Shown: positions 27,786-34,710, counted from the stretch's first letter. The stretch is DNA of 64,000 nt from Ferrovibrio sp046297895 (GCF_046297895.1 NZ_JBKBHC010000005.1:310001-374000); one strand, 5' to 3'. Numbers and translations: made by a program. The notes: a model not told the origin generated them from the sequence alone.

Positions 27786-27813
27786 AAAAGCCCCGCTTTT
27801 CGGCGGGGCTTTT
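27786..27813. terminator. bidirectional intrinsic terminator between rpmG and pleD
   Basis: AAAAGCCCCGC (27786-27796) pairs perfectly with GCGGGGCTTTT (27803-27813) around a 6-base loop. The T-run on the + strand ends rpmG. The A-run on the left gives a T-run on the - strand, 28 bases past the pleD stop, so it can also end divK-pleD transcripts. Confidence 0.88.
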
Positions 27814-27840
27814 CGTTTGTGCCGATGGTGGCTGCCGGAT

Positions 27841-29205
27841 TTATGCCGACCGGTAGATGATCCGGTTGCGGCCGCCGTTCTTGGCTTCGTACAGCGCCTC
27901 GTCGGCACGCTTGAGCAGGCTCTCGGCATTGTCGTTCGGGCCGGAGGACGTGCAGCCGATCGAACAGGTGACCGTCAGCCCGCCGGCATTGCGCGTCATG
28001 ACCGGCTTGTCGGCGAGTGCATGCAGCAGGCGGTTGGCGACCACCTCGGCGGAATCAAGATCGGTGTCGGGCATCAGCACGACGAATTCCTCGCCGCCAT
28101 AGCGGCAGGCCATGTCGATGCCGCGGATATTGCGCACGATGCGGTTGCCCACCTCGCGCAGAACCTCGTCGCCGGCCTGGTGGCCGTGGCTGTCGTTGAT
28201 CTGCTTGAAATGGTCGAGATCGAGGATCACCACGGCGGTGCCGTGCTGGCTGGCGCTCTGGGTCAGCAAGGTGGCCAGGTGCGAGGCCATGTAGCGGCGG
28301 TTATAGAGCCCGGTCAGCGGATCGGTCACCGCCATTTCCATGCTCTGCTGGTAATGCTGGCGCAGGCGGTCCTGATAGCGCTTGCGGCGCACCTGGGCAC
28401 GCAAGCGGGCGATGAATTCGTTGCGGTCGATCGGCCGCACTACATAATCGGTGACGCCGATCTCCAGGCCCTTCACCAGCTGCTTCTGGTCGTCCGGCCC
28501 CACCAGCAGCAGGATCGGCACGTTGCGGGTTTCCTCGGTGGTGCGGAACTGCGAGCACAGCCGCAAGCCATCGGGATTCTGCAGGCTCAGACTGACGACC
28601 ACCGAGTCATATTCCGTCTGGCGCGCGCGATTGAGCGCTTCCATGCCGTCGGCGATCAGTTCGGTGCGGAACTGCCCGTCCAGCATGCGCTGCAGCCGCA
28701 CCTGGTCGCGCGGATTGTCTTCCACGATCAGGATCTGCGCCGATGCGTAATCCTCATCCAGCTTGGGCACCGGCGGCGAGATCACGCCCAGCGAAGCAGA
28801 GGTCCGCTCGCGCATGCGCAGCTCGTCGAGCATCAGCTTGACGCGCAGCAGCGACCGCACGCGCGCGAACATGGCGATATCATCCACCGGCTTGGTGAGG
28901 AAATCGTCAGCGCCGGCGCTGAGGCCCTGCACGCGGTCCTCCGGATCGCCCAGCGCGGTGACCATGATCACCGGGATGTGGGCGGCATCGGGATCGGCCT
29001 TCAGCCGGCGGCAGACCTCGAAGCCGTCCATGCCCGGCATCATCACGTCGAGCAGGATCAGGTCGGGCTTCTGCATGGCAACGGCATCCAGCGCCTCGGG
29101 TCCGGAGCCGGCGGTGATCACCTCGTAATATTCGCTGGTCAGCTTGGCTTCCAGCACCTTGATGTTGGTGCGGATGTCATCGACGACCAATATGCGCGCG
29201 GTCAT
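27841..29205 (-). CDS. pleD: PleD-like response regulator / diguanylate cyclase
   Basis: A 454-residue protein with domains REC-REC-GGDEF. The first receiver has the phospho-acceptor Asp53 in ILLDVMMPGMDG. The second receiver (about residues 150-270) lacks the acceptor, with Ser in VVVSLSL at that place, as in the PleD adaptor domain. The GGDEF domain carries the active RYGGEEFVVLMP and the inhibitory RxxD site in RGIDMACRYGG. It should make cyclic di-GMP on phosphorylation and control polar development or motility. It lies 18 bases downstream of divK, the same order as in Caulobacter. Confidence 0.93.
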   Translation of the reverse strand: MTARILVVDDIRTNIKVLEAKLTSEYYEVITAGSGPEALDAVAMQKPDLILLDVMMPGMDGFEVCRRLKADPDAAHIPVIMVTALGDPEDRVQGLSAGADDFLTKPVDDIAMFARVRSLLRVKLMLDELRMRERTSASLGVISPPVPKLDEDYASAQILIVEDNPRDQVRLQRMLDGQFRTELIADGMEALNRARQTEYDSVVVSLSLQNPDGLRLCSQFRTTEETRNVPILLLVGPDDQKQLVKGLEIGVTDYVVRPIDRNEFIARLRAQVRRKRYQDRLRQHYQQSMEMAVTDPLTGLYNRRYMASHLATLLTQSASQHGTAVVILDLDHFKQINDSHGHQAGDEVLREVGNRIVRNIRGIDMACRYGGEEFVVLMPDTDLDSAEVVANRLLHALADKPVMTRNAGGLTVTCSIGCTSSGPNDNAESLLKRADEALYEAKNGGRNRIIYRSA

Positions 29206-29223
29206 CGGGAATCAGTGCTGGCT

Positions 29224-29598
29224 TCAGGCCCGGGGCTCAAGGAACTGCTTGACCGTCTCGATGAACTTGCCGACCGAGATGGGCTTGGCGATGTAGGCGT
29301 CGCAGCCGCCCTCGCGCATCTTTTCCTCATCACCCTTCATCGCAAAGGCAGTGACGGCAACCACGGGAATGGTGCGCAGGTTGTCGTCTTCCTTGATCCA
29401 CTTGATCACTTCCAGGCCCGACACCTCGGGAAGCTGGATATCCATCAGGATCAGGTCGGGCCGGTGCTTGCGCACCATGGCCAGCGCTTCCATGCCATCC
29501 TTGGTCTGCAGGGTCTGGTAACCATGCGCATCAAGCAGGTCGTGGAACAACTTCATATTCAGCTCGTTGTCCTCGACGATCAGTACTGTCTTGCTCAT
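29224..29598 (-). CDS. divK: single-domain response regulator DivK
   Basis: A 124-residue stand-alone receiver: MSKTVLIVEDNELNMKLFHD, acceptor Asp53 in LILMDIQLPEVSG, Thr in VVAVTAFAMKGDEEK and Lys in YIAKPISVGKF. Length and sequence match DivK, which relays between the DivJ/PleC kinases and the CckA-CtrA cell-cycle pathway in alphaproteobacteria. It is the first gene of a divK-pleD operon. The upstream 130 bases, shared with a divergent HAD-like gene, contain its promoter; no clear consensus was found there. Confidence 0.93.
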   Translation of the reverse strand: MSKTVLIVEDNELNMKLFHDLLDAHGYQTLQTKDGMEALAMVRKHRPDLILMDIQLPEVSGLEVIKWIKEDDNLRTIPVVAVTAFAMKGDEEKMREGGCDAYIAKPISVGKFIETVKQFLEPRA

Positions 29599-29728
29599 CA
29601 GACGCCTTCCCCGGATATTCTATCGCTGCCCTGCGCCATATTTTGCTGAGTATCCAGGGTTTTGTAGCATCCTGGATCGGCCCGGCCAAGCCGTTTACCA
29701 TGACAATAGTTCGTCCATTATACAGTCA

Positions 29729-30412
29729 ATGATGCAGATTCCCGACCCAATTCCGCCCCTTCCCGCGCCGGTTGCCGAGCAGATCGCCGGGCTAACCATC
29801 GCGTCGGGCCAGCCCCTGATCATCGTCGATGCCGACGAGGTGCTGTTCTATTTCATGCGCGGTCTGGAGACCTTCCTGGCCGGCCAGGGGCTGTATTTCG
29901 ACTGGGCCTCCTATGCCCTCTACGGCAACATCCGCCAGCGGCAGGACGACCAGCCGCTCGCCGCCGAACTGCTGCATCCCCTGCTGCAGCGCTTTTTCGA
30001 CGAGGCGACTGAAAGCCTGGAACCGGTGGATGGCGCCGCCGCGGCCCTGGAATCGCTGAGCGCCAGGGGCCGCGTGCTGGTGCTGAGCAACGTGCCGCTG
30101 TCGGCGCGCGAGGCCCGCCTGCGGGCGCTGCGGCGGCACGGCATGGATTTTCCGCTGATCGCCAATAGCGGCCCGAAAGGCCCTGCCGTAGCGGAACTCA
30201 TCGCCCGCGCCGCCGCGCCGGCCGTGTTCATCGACGACATCCCCCACAACCACGCCTCGGTGGCCAAACTGGCGCCCGCAGTGCATCGCCTGCATTTCAT
30301 CGCCGATCCGCGGCTGGCCGCCCTGCTCGGCCCGGCCGCCGACTGCCATCACCGTGCCGAGACATGGCCGGACCTGCGCGATTTGATCGCCGGCCTGCTG
30401 GAGGCGACGTGA
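29729..30412 (+). CDS. HAD-like hydrolase superfamily protein
   Basis: A 227-residue protein with HAD-fold marks: motif I LIIVDADEVLFYF, motif II VLVLSNVPLS, and an acidic motif IV FIDDIPHNHASV. Motif I reads DAD, keeping both aspartates. The start at 29729 (MMQIPDP) follows poor ribosome-site sequence; another ATG lies 3 bases later, and the longer frame upstream runs into the divK promoter. It overlaps or abuts the following ROK kinase gene, so sugar phosphate metabolism is a reasonable guess. Substrate unknown. Confidence 0.72.
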   Translation: MMQIPDPIPPLPAPVAEQIAGLTIASGQPLIIVDADEVLFYFMRGLETFLAGQGLYFDWASYALYGNIRQRQDDQPLAAELLHPLLQRFFDEATESLEPVDGAAAALESLSARGRVLVLSNVPLSAREARLRALRRHGMDFPLIANSGPKGPAVAELIARAAAPAVFIDDIPHNHASVAKLAPAVHRLHFIADPRLAALLGPAADCHHRAETWPDLRDLIAGLLEAT

Positions 30413-30414
30413 CC

Positions 30415-31329
30415 ATGCGCATCGGCATCGACCTGGGCGGCACCAAGATCGAGGCCATCGCGCTGGCCGATGACGGCCGGATCCGGGCCCGGCGCCGCGT
30501 GAAGGCCCCGCGCGGCGACTATCGCGCCACCGTGACCGCCCTGCGCGACCTGGCGGCGGCGGTGGCGGCAGAGGCCGAAGAGGCGACCATGAAGGCGCCG
30601 GTCGGCGTGGGCATTCCGGGCACCATCTCGCCGGCCACGGGCCTGATCAAGAATGCCAACTCCACCTGGCTGATCGGCCATCCGCTGGACCGCGACCTGG
30701 CCGCGGCGACCGGACGCCGCGTGCGGCTGGCCAACGACGCCAACTGCTTCGCCCTCTCAGAGGCCAGCGACGGCGCCGGCGCGGGCCATGCCGTGGTATT
30801 CGGCGCCATCCTCGGCACCGGCTGCGGCGCCGGCGTGGTGGTGGATGGCCGCGCGCTGACCGGCCCCAATGCCATCGCCGGCGAGTGGGGCCACAACCCT
30901 CTGCCATGGCCGCACCCCGACGAAACGCCCGGCCCGCTCTGTTACTGCGGCAAGCATGGCTGCCAGGAGACCTTCCTCTCGGGCACCGGACTGGAGCTGG
31001 ATTTCCGCAAGCATACCGGCCGCGCGCTGGACGGCCCCGCCATCGCAGCCGCGGCGCAAGCGGGCGACGCGGCGGCGGAAGCGGCCCTGCAGCGCTACGA
31101 AAACCGGCTGGCGCGCGGCCTGGCGGCGATCCTCAACGTGCTGGATCCCGACATCGTCGTGCTGGGCGGCGGGCTTTCCAATCTGGAGCGCCTGTATGAT
31201 GCCGTGCCGCGCCTGTGGGGCGCTTACGTCTTCTCCGACACCGTCACGACAAAGCTTGTGAAAAACCGCCATGGCGACAGTTCCGGCGTGCGTGGCGCCG
31301 CCTGGTTATGGGCGCCGGGCGAGGCCTAA
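30415..31329 (+). CDS. ROK family sugar kinase
   Basis: A 304-residue ROK kinase. The ATP-binding loop is GIDLGGTKIEAIALAD, the catalytic region NDANCFALSEA contains the base Asp, and the zinc motif reads CYCGKHGCQE. Such enzymes phosphorylate fructose, glucose, mannose or N-acetylglucosamine; MAK/fructokinase-like members look closest by pattern, but the sugar cannot be assigned. The start could also be GTG at 30409, which overlaps the HAD stop; GGAG at 30400 sits better spaced from ATG 30415. It converges with eipB, 4 bases apart. Confidence 0.88.
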   Translation: MRIGIDLGGTKIEAIALADDGRIRARRRVKAPRGDYRATVTALRDLAAAVAAEAEEATMKAPVGVGIPGTISPATGLIKNANSTWLIGHPLDRDLAAATGRRVRLANDANCFALSEASDGAGAGHAVVFGAILGTGCGAGVVVDGRALTGPNAIAGEWGHNPLPWPHPDETPGPLCYCGKHGCQETFLSGTGLELDFRKHTGRALDGPAIAAAAQAGDAAAEAALQRYENRLARGLAAILNVLDPDIVVLGGGLSNLERLYDAVPRLWGAYVFSDTVTTKLVKNRHGDSSGVRGAAWLWAPGEA

Positions 31330-31333
31330 ACTA

Positions 31334-32185
31334 TCAGCAGGGATCGCGCGGCTTCAGCTCCAGGAATTTGAGCGTGGCGCGGATGGCGTAGTCGCCGTAA
31401 TCGAACACGATGTCGTCGGCCACACCATTCTCGAACAGGCGGTAGGCGATCTCGTAATCGGGCGTGTCCTGCGGCTTGTCGGACATGAAATAGGCCAGCC
31501 GCACGCGCCAGGAGCGCTGCCCTTTCAGCGGCGCCAGCATGGGCGTCTCGCCCTTTTCCACCGGCAGCTCGGCGCCGATGAACCCGCCCACCTCGCTGTA
31601 GCCCTCGGCCGAGGCGCCGTCATAGATGGCGGCATGCAGCCAGTTGCCGCCTTTGCGCGCCATCAGGATCAGGCGCAGCGTGTGGTCGGTGGGAAAGGCC
31701 GTGCCGGCCGGCAGGGCCAGCTCGGTATCCTCGGGCTGGGTGAAGCGCACGAGGCCGGCCTCGCCGCGCGCCTTCAGGCTGCCCTCGCCGGCGATCTCCT
31801 GATCGAGGTCGCCGTTCACCTCGTCCTTCATCTTGAAGCGGAATCGCAGGCCATCGAGCGATTCCCAGGAATTCAGCACCATGTTGTTGAGCAGCGTGCC
31901 GTCTTCGGTGCTGGTCTCGATCAGGAAGCGCTGGTTCAGCACATAGCCGTCGCAGGCATTGACGAATTCCAGGCTCAAGCCCCCGGCGATGCCGTTGCGA
32001 TAATTGCGGGCATCAAGCTTGGCAACCGACAGGCCATACAGCGCCTTGTGGCTGACCAGGCCCTGGGCCAGGGAAGCCATGTCGCTGGTATCGGCAGCGC
32101 GGGCAACAACAGGTGCGGTGCCGGCCGGCAAGGCGGCCAGGGCGAGCAGCAGGATGAAAACGCGCAATCTGGCAACAGCCGACAT
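31334..32185 (-). CDS. eipB: DUF1849 / EipB family periplasmic envelope protein
   Basis: A 283-residue exported protein of the DUF1849 (EipB) family. The start at 32185 gives a signal peptide (RLRVFILLLALAALPAG, cleavage near ARA-ADT). The family pattern includes LVSHKALYGLSVAKLD and the two cysteines Cys78 (NACDGY) and the C-terminal Cys283, expected to form the conserved disulfide of EipB. EipB is a beta-spiral protein needed for cell-envelope integrity in Brucella and conserved in alphaproteobacteria. The frame is open 24 codons further upstream, but that lacks a signal. Upstream lies a long non-coding region (32186-32742). Confidence 0.88.
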   Translation of the reverse strand: MSAVARLRVFILLLALAALPAGTAPVVARAADTSDMASLAQGLVSHKALYGLSVAKLDARNYRNGIAGGLSLEFVNACDGYVLNQRFLIETSTEDGTLLNNMVLNSWESLDGLRFRFKMKDEVNGDLDQEIAGEGSLKARGEAGLVRFTQPEDTELALPAGTAFPTDHTLRLILMARKGGNWLHAAIYDGASAEGYSEVGGFIGAELPVEKGETPMLAPLKGQRSWRVRLAYFMSDKPQDTPDYEIAYRLFENGVADDIVFDYGDYAIRATLKFLELKPRDPC

Positions 32186-32380
32186 GGGGGCCTTCGAATG
32201 GGGCCGGATATGGCCCGGCGCTGAAAATATGATCCGACTCAAGAATACCCTTCGCACTGCAAGAAAGAAACGCCTGCCCGGTTGGGCGATTGGCGGCGCA
32301 GGTGGGCGGTGGGTGGCCGGCGGCCCCTGCGCAAAGATCGGCCGCGCGTCATTCGCCTGGCTTCATTTCTGCCCGTTCCG

Positions 32381-32490
32381 GTTCGTTCAGGTTCATTGGG
32401 GTTCGTTCAGGTTCATTTCGGTTTATTTCAGTTCATTTGGGTTCATTCAGGTTCATTTGGGTCCACTCAGGTTCGTTTGAGTTCGTTTCG
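32381..32490. repeat. 10-bp tandem repeat array, 11 units
   Basis: Eleven contiguous 10-base units in perfect phase, with forms GTTCGTTCAG, GTTCATTGGG, GTTCATTTGG, GTTCATTCAG, GTTTATTTCA and GTTCGTTTGA. The consensus is GTTCATTTGG/GTTCATTCAG. Two or three decayed units precede it (32351-32380: ATTCGCCTGG, CTTCATTTCT, GCCCGTTCCG). Units vary rather than being identical, so the array is old. The period is close to one helical turn, so all GTTC cores lie on one DNA face. It sits 196-305 bases upstream of the eipB start. Confidence 0.9.
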
Positions 32491-32634
32491 CTTATCGGCG
32501 CGTATCAGACGTTAAGGCGGGCCATGGCGACCTAACGGGCGCTATCGCCGCATATCGCATACATCTGCATGCCTTGATGGGCTCTGAACCCGGCCCGGGA
32601 CTCCGCCTGTGGCAAATGGCACTTGACTCTATTG

Positions 32635-32666
32635 GAACATTATAGGAACTATTAGCGGAAAGTCCA
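32635..32666 (-). promoter_or_regulatory. LexA-type box (GTTC-N7-GTTC) overlapping a - strand promoter
   Basis: On the - strand 32649-32635 reads GTTCCTATAATGTTC, exactly the GTTC-N7-GTTC direct repeat bound by alphaproteobacterial LexA. Its centre contains a perfect TATAAT (32639-32644); a fair -35 TGGACT lies 16 bases before it (32661-32666). Transcripts would run leftwards through the 10-bp repeat towards eipB. The box is also 94 bases upstream of the toxin start on the + strand, so it may control either side. Motif seen directly; regulation inferred. Confidence 0.5.
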
Positions 32667-32695
32667 GAGCAGACTGCTATCCAGGCGGTGGGCCG

Positions 32696-32744
32696 ATTAT
32701 GGCGCTGTACGCCATACAGCCAATTATGGTATCTCACGCCATAT
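32696..32744 (+). promoter_or_regulatory. duplicated palindromic operator candidate of the toxin-antitoxin module
   Basis: Two 22-bp copies (32696-32717 and 32723-32744) begin ATTATGG and share the block ACGCCATA, spaced 27 bases apart. The first contains a clean palindrome, ATGGCG-N5-CGCCAT (32699-32715); the second is imperfect, ATGG-N9-CCAT, and runs into the toxin ATG at 32743. Such paired palindromes upstream of a toxin-antitoxin operon are the usual autoregulatory sites. A further half-site (TTATGGCG) follows the antitoxin stop at 33423-33430. Confidence 0.6.
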
Positions 32745-33036
32745 GATCGCCGCGACGAGGTTCTACCAGTCCAAGACGGTCTACCCCGACGGCCACATCA
32801 TCGAGATGACGATATGGCTCGTGCCCTCGCCCGTGCCGGGATCGGCGCACGGCTTCAAATACCGGTTGTTCTTCGGCCGGATGGGCGAGCGGATCGTCGG
32901 CTACGACAACGAACGCGGCAAGGGCGACCACAAGCACATCCGGGGCCAGGAAACGGCCTACCGTTTCACCACCCCGGAAAAGCTGATGGCGGATTTCATC
33001 GCGGACGTACGCAGGAACGGAGGCGACAAGCTATGA
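32743..33036 (+). CDS. TumE-like toxin of a type II toxin-antitoxin module (DUF6516)
   Basis: A 97-residue protein with the TumE/DUF6516 pattern: IIEMTIWLVPSPVPGSAHGF, then KYRLFFG, VGYDNERGKGDHKH with a highly conserved Asp/His-rich core, and a C-terminal LMADFIADVRRNG. The core suggests nuclease-like chemistry, but the target is not known to me. No ribosome site is visible before the ATG because the putative operator occupies that place, so translation may be weak or from a nearly leaderless mRNA. It overlaps the antitoxin gene as ATGA. Toxin-first order is typical for this family. Confidence 0.72.
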   Translation: MIAATRFYQSKTVYPDGHIIEMTIWLVPSPVPGSAHGFKYRLFFGRMGERIVGYDNERGKGDHKHIRGQETAYRFTTPEKLMADFIADVRRNGGDKL

Positions 33037-33416
33037 CCAAGACAGCATCCCCCACCAAGGCACCTTCCCGCGTGCGCGTGACTGTTGGCCGGCAGAGCCT
33101 GGAGGCCATGGGCCGAGACTTCCTCGACCAATGGCATGCGCTGGAGGGCGGCGCGGCCATCGCCGAAACCCATATCCATTTCCAGACGCTGGACGATGCC
33201 GCCCGCATCCTCTCGCCCAAACGGCAGGACCTGCTGAAATACCTGCGCCGGCACAAGGCGCGTACCATCACTGAAATCGCCGCTGGCGTGAAGCGCAGCT
33301 ACAAGAACGTGCATCAGGACGTGAAAGCCCTGCTGGATATCGGCCTGCTACGCAAGCAGAAGGATGAAGGCTTCACCGTGCCGTTCGACCGCATCCAGAC
33401 GGAGATCAGGCTATAA
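33033..33416 (+). CDS. TumA-like antitoxin / HTH DNA-binding protein
   Basis: A 127-residue partner of the toxin gene. Residues ~75-118 form a winged-helix/HTH region (DLLKYLRRHKARTITEIAAG, then KSYKNVHQDVKALLDIGLL) resembling the HVO_A0114-type putative DNA-binding proteins that accompany TumE toxins. The N-terminal part, with AMGRDFLDQWHALEGG, may bind the toxin. The true start at 33033 overlaps the toxin stop; the frame extends upstream only as a shadow. It should repress its own operon through the palindromes at 32696-32744 (inference). Confidence 0.72.
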   Translation: MTKTASPTKAPSRVRVTVGRQSLEAMGRDFLDQWHALEGGAAIAETHIHFQTLDDAARILSPKRQDLLKYLRRHKARTITEIAAGVKRSYKNVHQDVKALLDIGLLRKQKDEGFTVPFDRIQTEIRL

Positions 33417-33512
33417 GGATGTTTATGGCGGGCGATCCACTGAAATAGAGGTCTGTCCTCGGCTACTTTCTGTTACGTCTCGCTTCTGATCATCGCGTTT
33501 CATGGGGCCTCA

Positions 33513-34058
33513 ATGAAAAAAGCAGACCTTAAGTTGAGCCATTTCGTCCATGCCGGAGAAATAGCGCAAACCGTGGTGCCGGCGGCATTCGCCCCTGGAA
33601 TTGGCGTGCTTTGCATATACTGCGGCCATATTGAATCCATAATCGACCGCCTTCTTTGGTTCATCCTTAAAGTCGACAGAGACGGCGGGGAAACAATCAC
33701 TTCCGGGATTACCAGCATCAGCCGAAAGATTAAGCTCCTGAAGCAACTGGCAAAGGTTAGAGGTGACCCGAAGTTTATTACTGACCTCACCGCAGCACTC
33801 GACGGCATAAAAACCACCTTTAATCACCGGAATTATCTGGTGCATGGCGGTTGGGAATTCGGGCATGTCAACCAGACGACCGCAGGAAAGTTCACGTTCA
33901 ACGCCGACCGCAAACAGAAGCGGGTCGCCGAAACATACGATGAGGCAAGAATTCTGTCTCTGATAGCGGACGCCGCTCGCATCCACAGCAATCTGTACAG
34001 ACTACTTTGCGTCGTCACCGGCTTCATCAAGTACCAAGACGATGAACAGAAAGCATAG
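33513..34058 (+). CDS. hypothetical protein with HEPN-like RN-x3-H motif
   Basis: A 181-residue protein of lower GC than its surroundings, 96 bases after the antitoxin gene. It is predicted mostly helical. The segment FNHRNYLVHGGW contains Arg106, Asn107 and His111, the Rx4H pattern (polar residue after Arg) of HEPN RNases; an earlier helix CGHIESIIDRLLWFIL also fits a HEPN bundle. HEPN proteins are frequent in toxin-antitoxin, abortive-infection and CRISPR systems. No nucleotidyltransferase partner is visible. The identification rests on a short motif and predicted helicity, so it is tentative; it could be an unrelated helical protein. Confidence 0.5.
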   Translation: MKKADLKLSHFVHAGEIAQTVVPAAFAPGIGVLCIYCGHIESIIDRLLWFILKVDRDGGETITSGITSISRKIKLLKQLAKVRGDPKFITDLTAALDGIKTTFNHRNYLVHGGWEFGHVNQTTAGKFTFNADRKQKRVAETYDEARILSLIADAARIHSNLYRLLCVVTGFIKYQDDEQKA

Positions 34059-34107
34059 CCAGAAATACTGCCGCCGCCTTCTCAGATAGAAGGTCGCTAT
34101 TTCCAAT

Positions 34108-34128
34108 AATTGGGGTCGGACCCCAATT
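34108..34128. repeat. 21-bp palindrome (GGGGTC-G-GACCCC core)
   Basis: AATTGGGGTC (34108-34117) and GACCCCAATT (34119-34128) form perfect 10-bp arms around one base. Palindromes with a TTGGGGTC/GACCCCAA core are often seen beside REP-associated (TnpA_REP-type) transposase genes, but no such gene is here. It may be a leftover of a mobile element at the island edge, or a terminator-like structure after the HEPN-like gene. Confidence 0.55.
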
Positions 34129-34170
34129 GCGTGCAGCCACTATTCCAGGCCGGGCAATTCCTTAGAAAAT

Positions 34171-34195
34171 TGGCCCTGCCAATAAAGCAGGGCCA
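34171..34195 (-). terminator. intrinsic terminator of the small exported protein gene
   Basis: TGGCCCTGC (34171-34179) and GCAGGGCCA (34187-34195) form a 9-bp stem with a 7-base loop. On the - strand the stem is followed by ATTTTCT, a short T-run. It lies 31 bases after the stop of the 34226-34441 gene. Confidence 0.55.
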
Positions 34196-34225
34196 TCATC
34201 AGTCATTATGAACGTCAGTTACTGT

Positions 34226-34441
34226 TCAATGGCAATGGTACGGCACAGAGGCATTATGGCAGCCGAAGCGATCCGTGCCCCCGCTATGCTGGGGGGCGCT
34301 GGTGGTCAGTCCGTCGTCATCATGCGTGTGCCCGGGGAAGAACGAGTGAACAGTCCGAGGATTGACAAGTTCAGCGTATGCAATGCCAGAAATAACAAGG
34401 CCCACAGCGATTGCGCCGGCTAGCGCGATTTTCTTCTTCAT
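34226..34441 (-). CDS. small exported protein with C-terminal GCH-x6-YHCH motif
   Basis: A 71-residue protein. MKKKIALAGAIAVGLVISGI is a clear signal peptide with cleavage near AYA-EL. The mature part is only ~48 residues, His-rich (PGHTHDDDG) and ends in SGGTDRFGCHNASVPYHCH; similar Gly-Cys-His/Tyr-His-x-His endings are found in small secreted YHYH-like domains and suggest metal binding. The start is set by GGGAGG just upstream. It has its own promoter (34470-34498) and terminator. Function unknown; the Cys/His pattern hints at metal handling or an extracellular role. Confidence 0.7.
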   Translation of the reverse strand: MKKKIALAGAIAVGLVISGIAYAELVNPRTVHSFFPGHTHDDDGLTTSAPQHSGGTDRFGCHNASVPYHCH

Positions 34442-34469
34442 ATGGCCTCCCTCGGTGGTTGTGGACAAC

Positions 34470-34498
34470 ACCATAAATCCTACGAGGGGTGATCTCAA
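34470..34498 (-). promoter_or_regulatory. promoter of the small exported protein gene, with palindrome
   Basis: On the - strand, -35 TTGAGA (34498-34493) and -10 TATGGT (34475-34470) are exactly 17 bases apart. The palindrome GTTGT-N2-ACAAC (34458-34469) directly follows the -10 box, at or near the start of transcription, and could bind a repressor. Confidence 0.5.
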
Positions 34499-34710
34499 TG
34501 ATACGGTGCGGGCCAGGGCGAAGGCCGGAGCGTGTGGCGGATGCCCGGAATGATATCGCCCGGGGAAGCCGGGACAAACGGAAAGCAGGCCCTGTCCCGC
34601 TGCTGGCCGCCCGGCAAATCCTGCCGGCCGGCCCGCGCCATTAATACCGTTTTTCCGCCATTTTCTTCTGGCATACTGCTTGCTTTGTCATGGTGTGAGG
34701 ACCGAACACC

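Larger units (their letters stand above)
32186..32742. other. 557-bp non-coding interval between eipB and the toxin gene
   Basis: The longest gene-free stretch. From left to right: the eipB leader; a degenerate then regular 10-bp tandem repeat (32351-32490); a stretch around 32491-32620 with no feature I can name; a LexA-type box overlapping a - strand promoter (32635-32666); and the toxin operator repeats (32696-32744). The short open frames over it owe their openness to the repeat and are not credible genes. Confidence 0.7.

Noticed and set aside
32381..32490. CRISPR array
   Set aside because: Units are contiguous 10-mers without spacers, and no cas genes are present.
32381..32490. Plasmid-type iteron origin
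   Set aside because: Units are too short for typical iterons, there is no replication-protein gene nearby and no DnaA-box cluster was found.
32004..32535. Three overlapping short open frames across the 10-bp repeat
   Set aside because: A 10-base period shifts frame every unit and the unit contains no stop, so all three frames stay open. The peptides are simple repeats with no start signal.
32635..32760. A + strand promoter TTGACT (32623-32628) for the toxin
   Set aside because: No acceptable -10 lies 16-18 bases downstream; the nearest AT-rich hexamers are 10, 12 or 21 bases away.
32688..33032. Upstream extension of the antitoxin open frame
   Set aside because: This part overlaps the toxin gene in another frame; the ATG at 33033 overlapping the toxin stop is the natural start.
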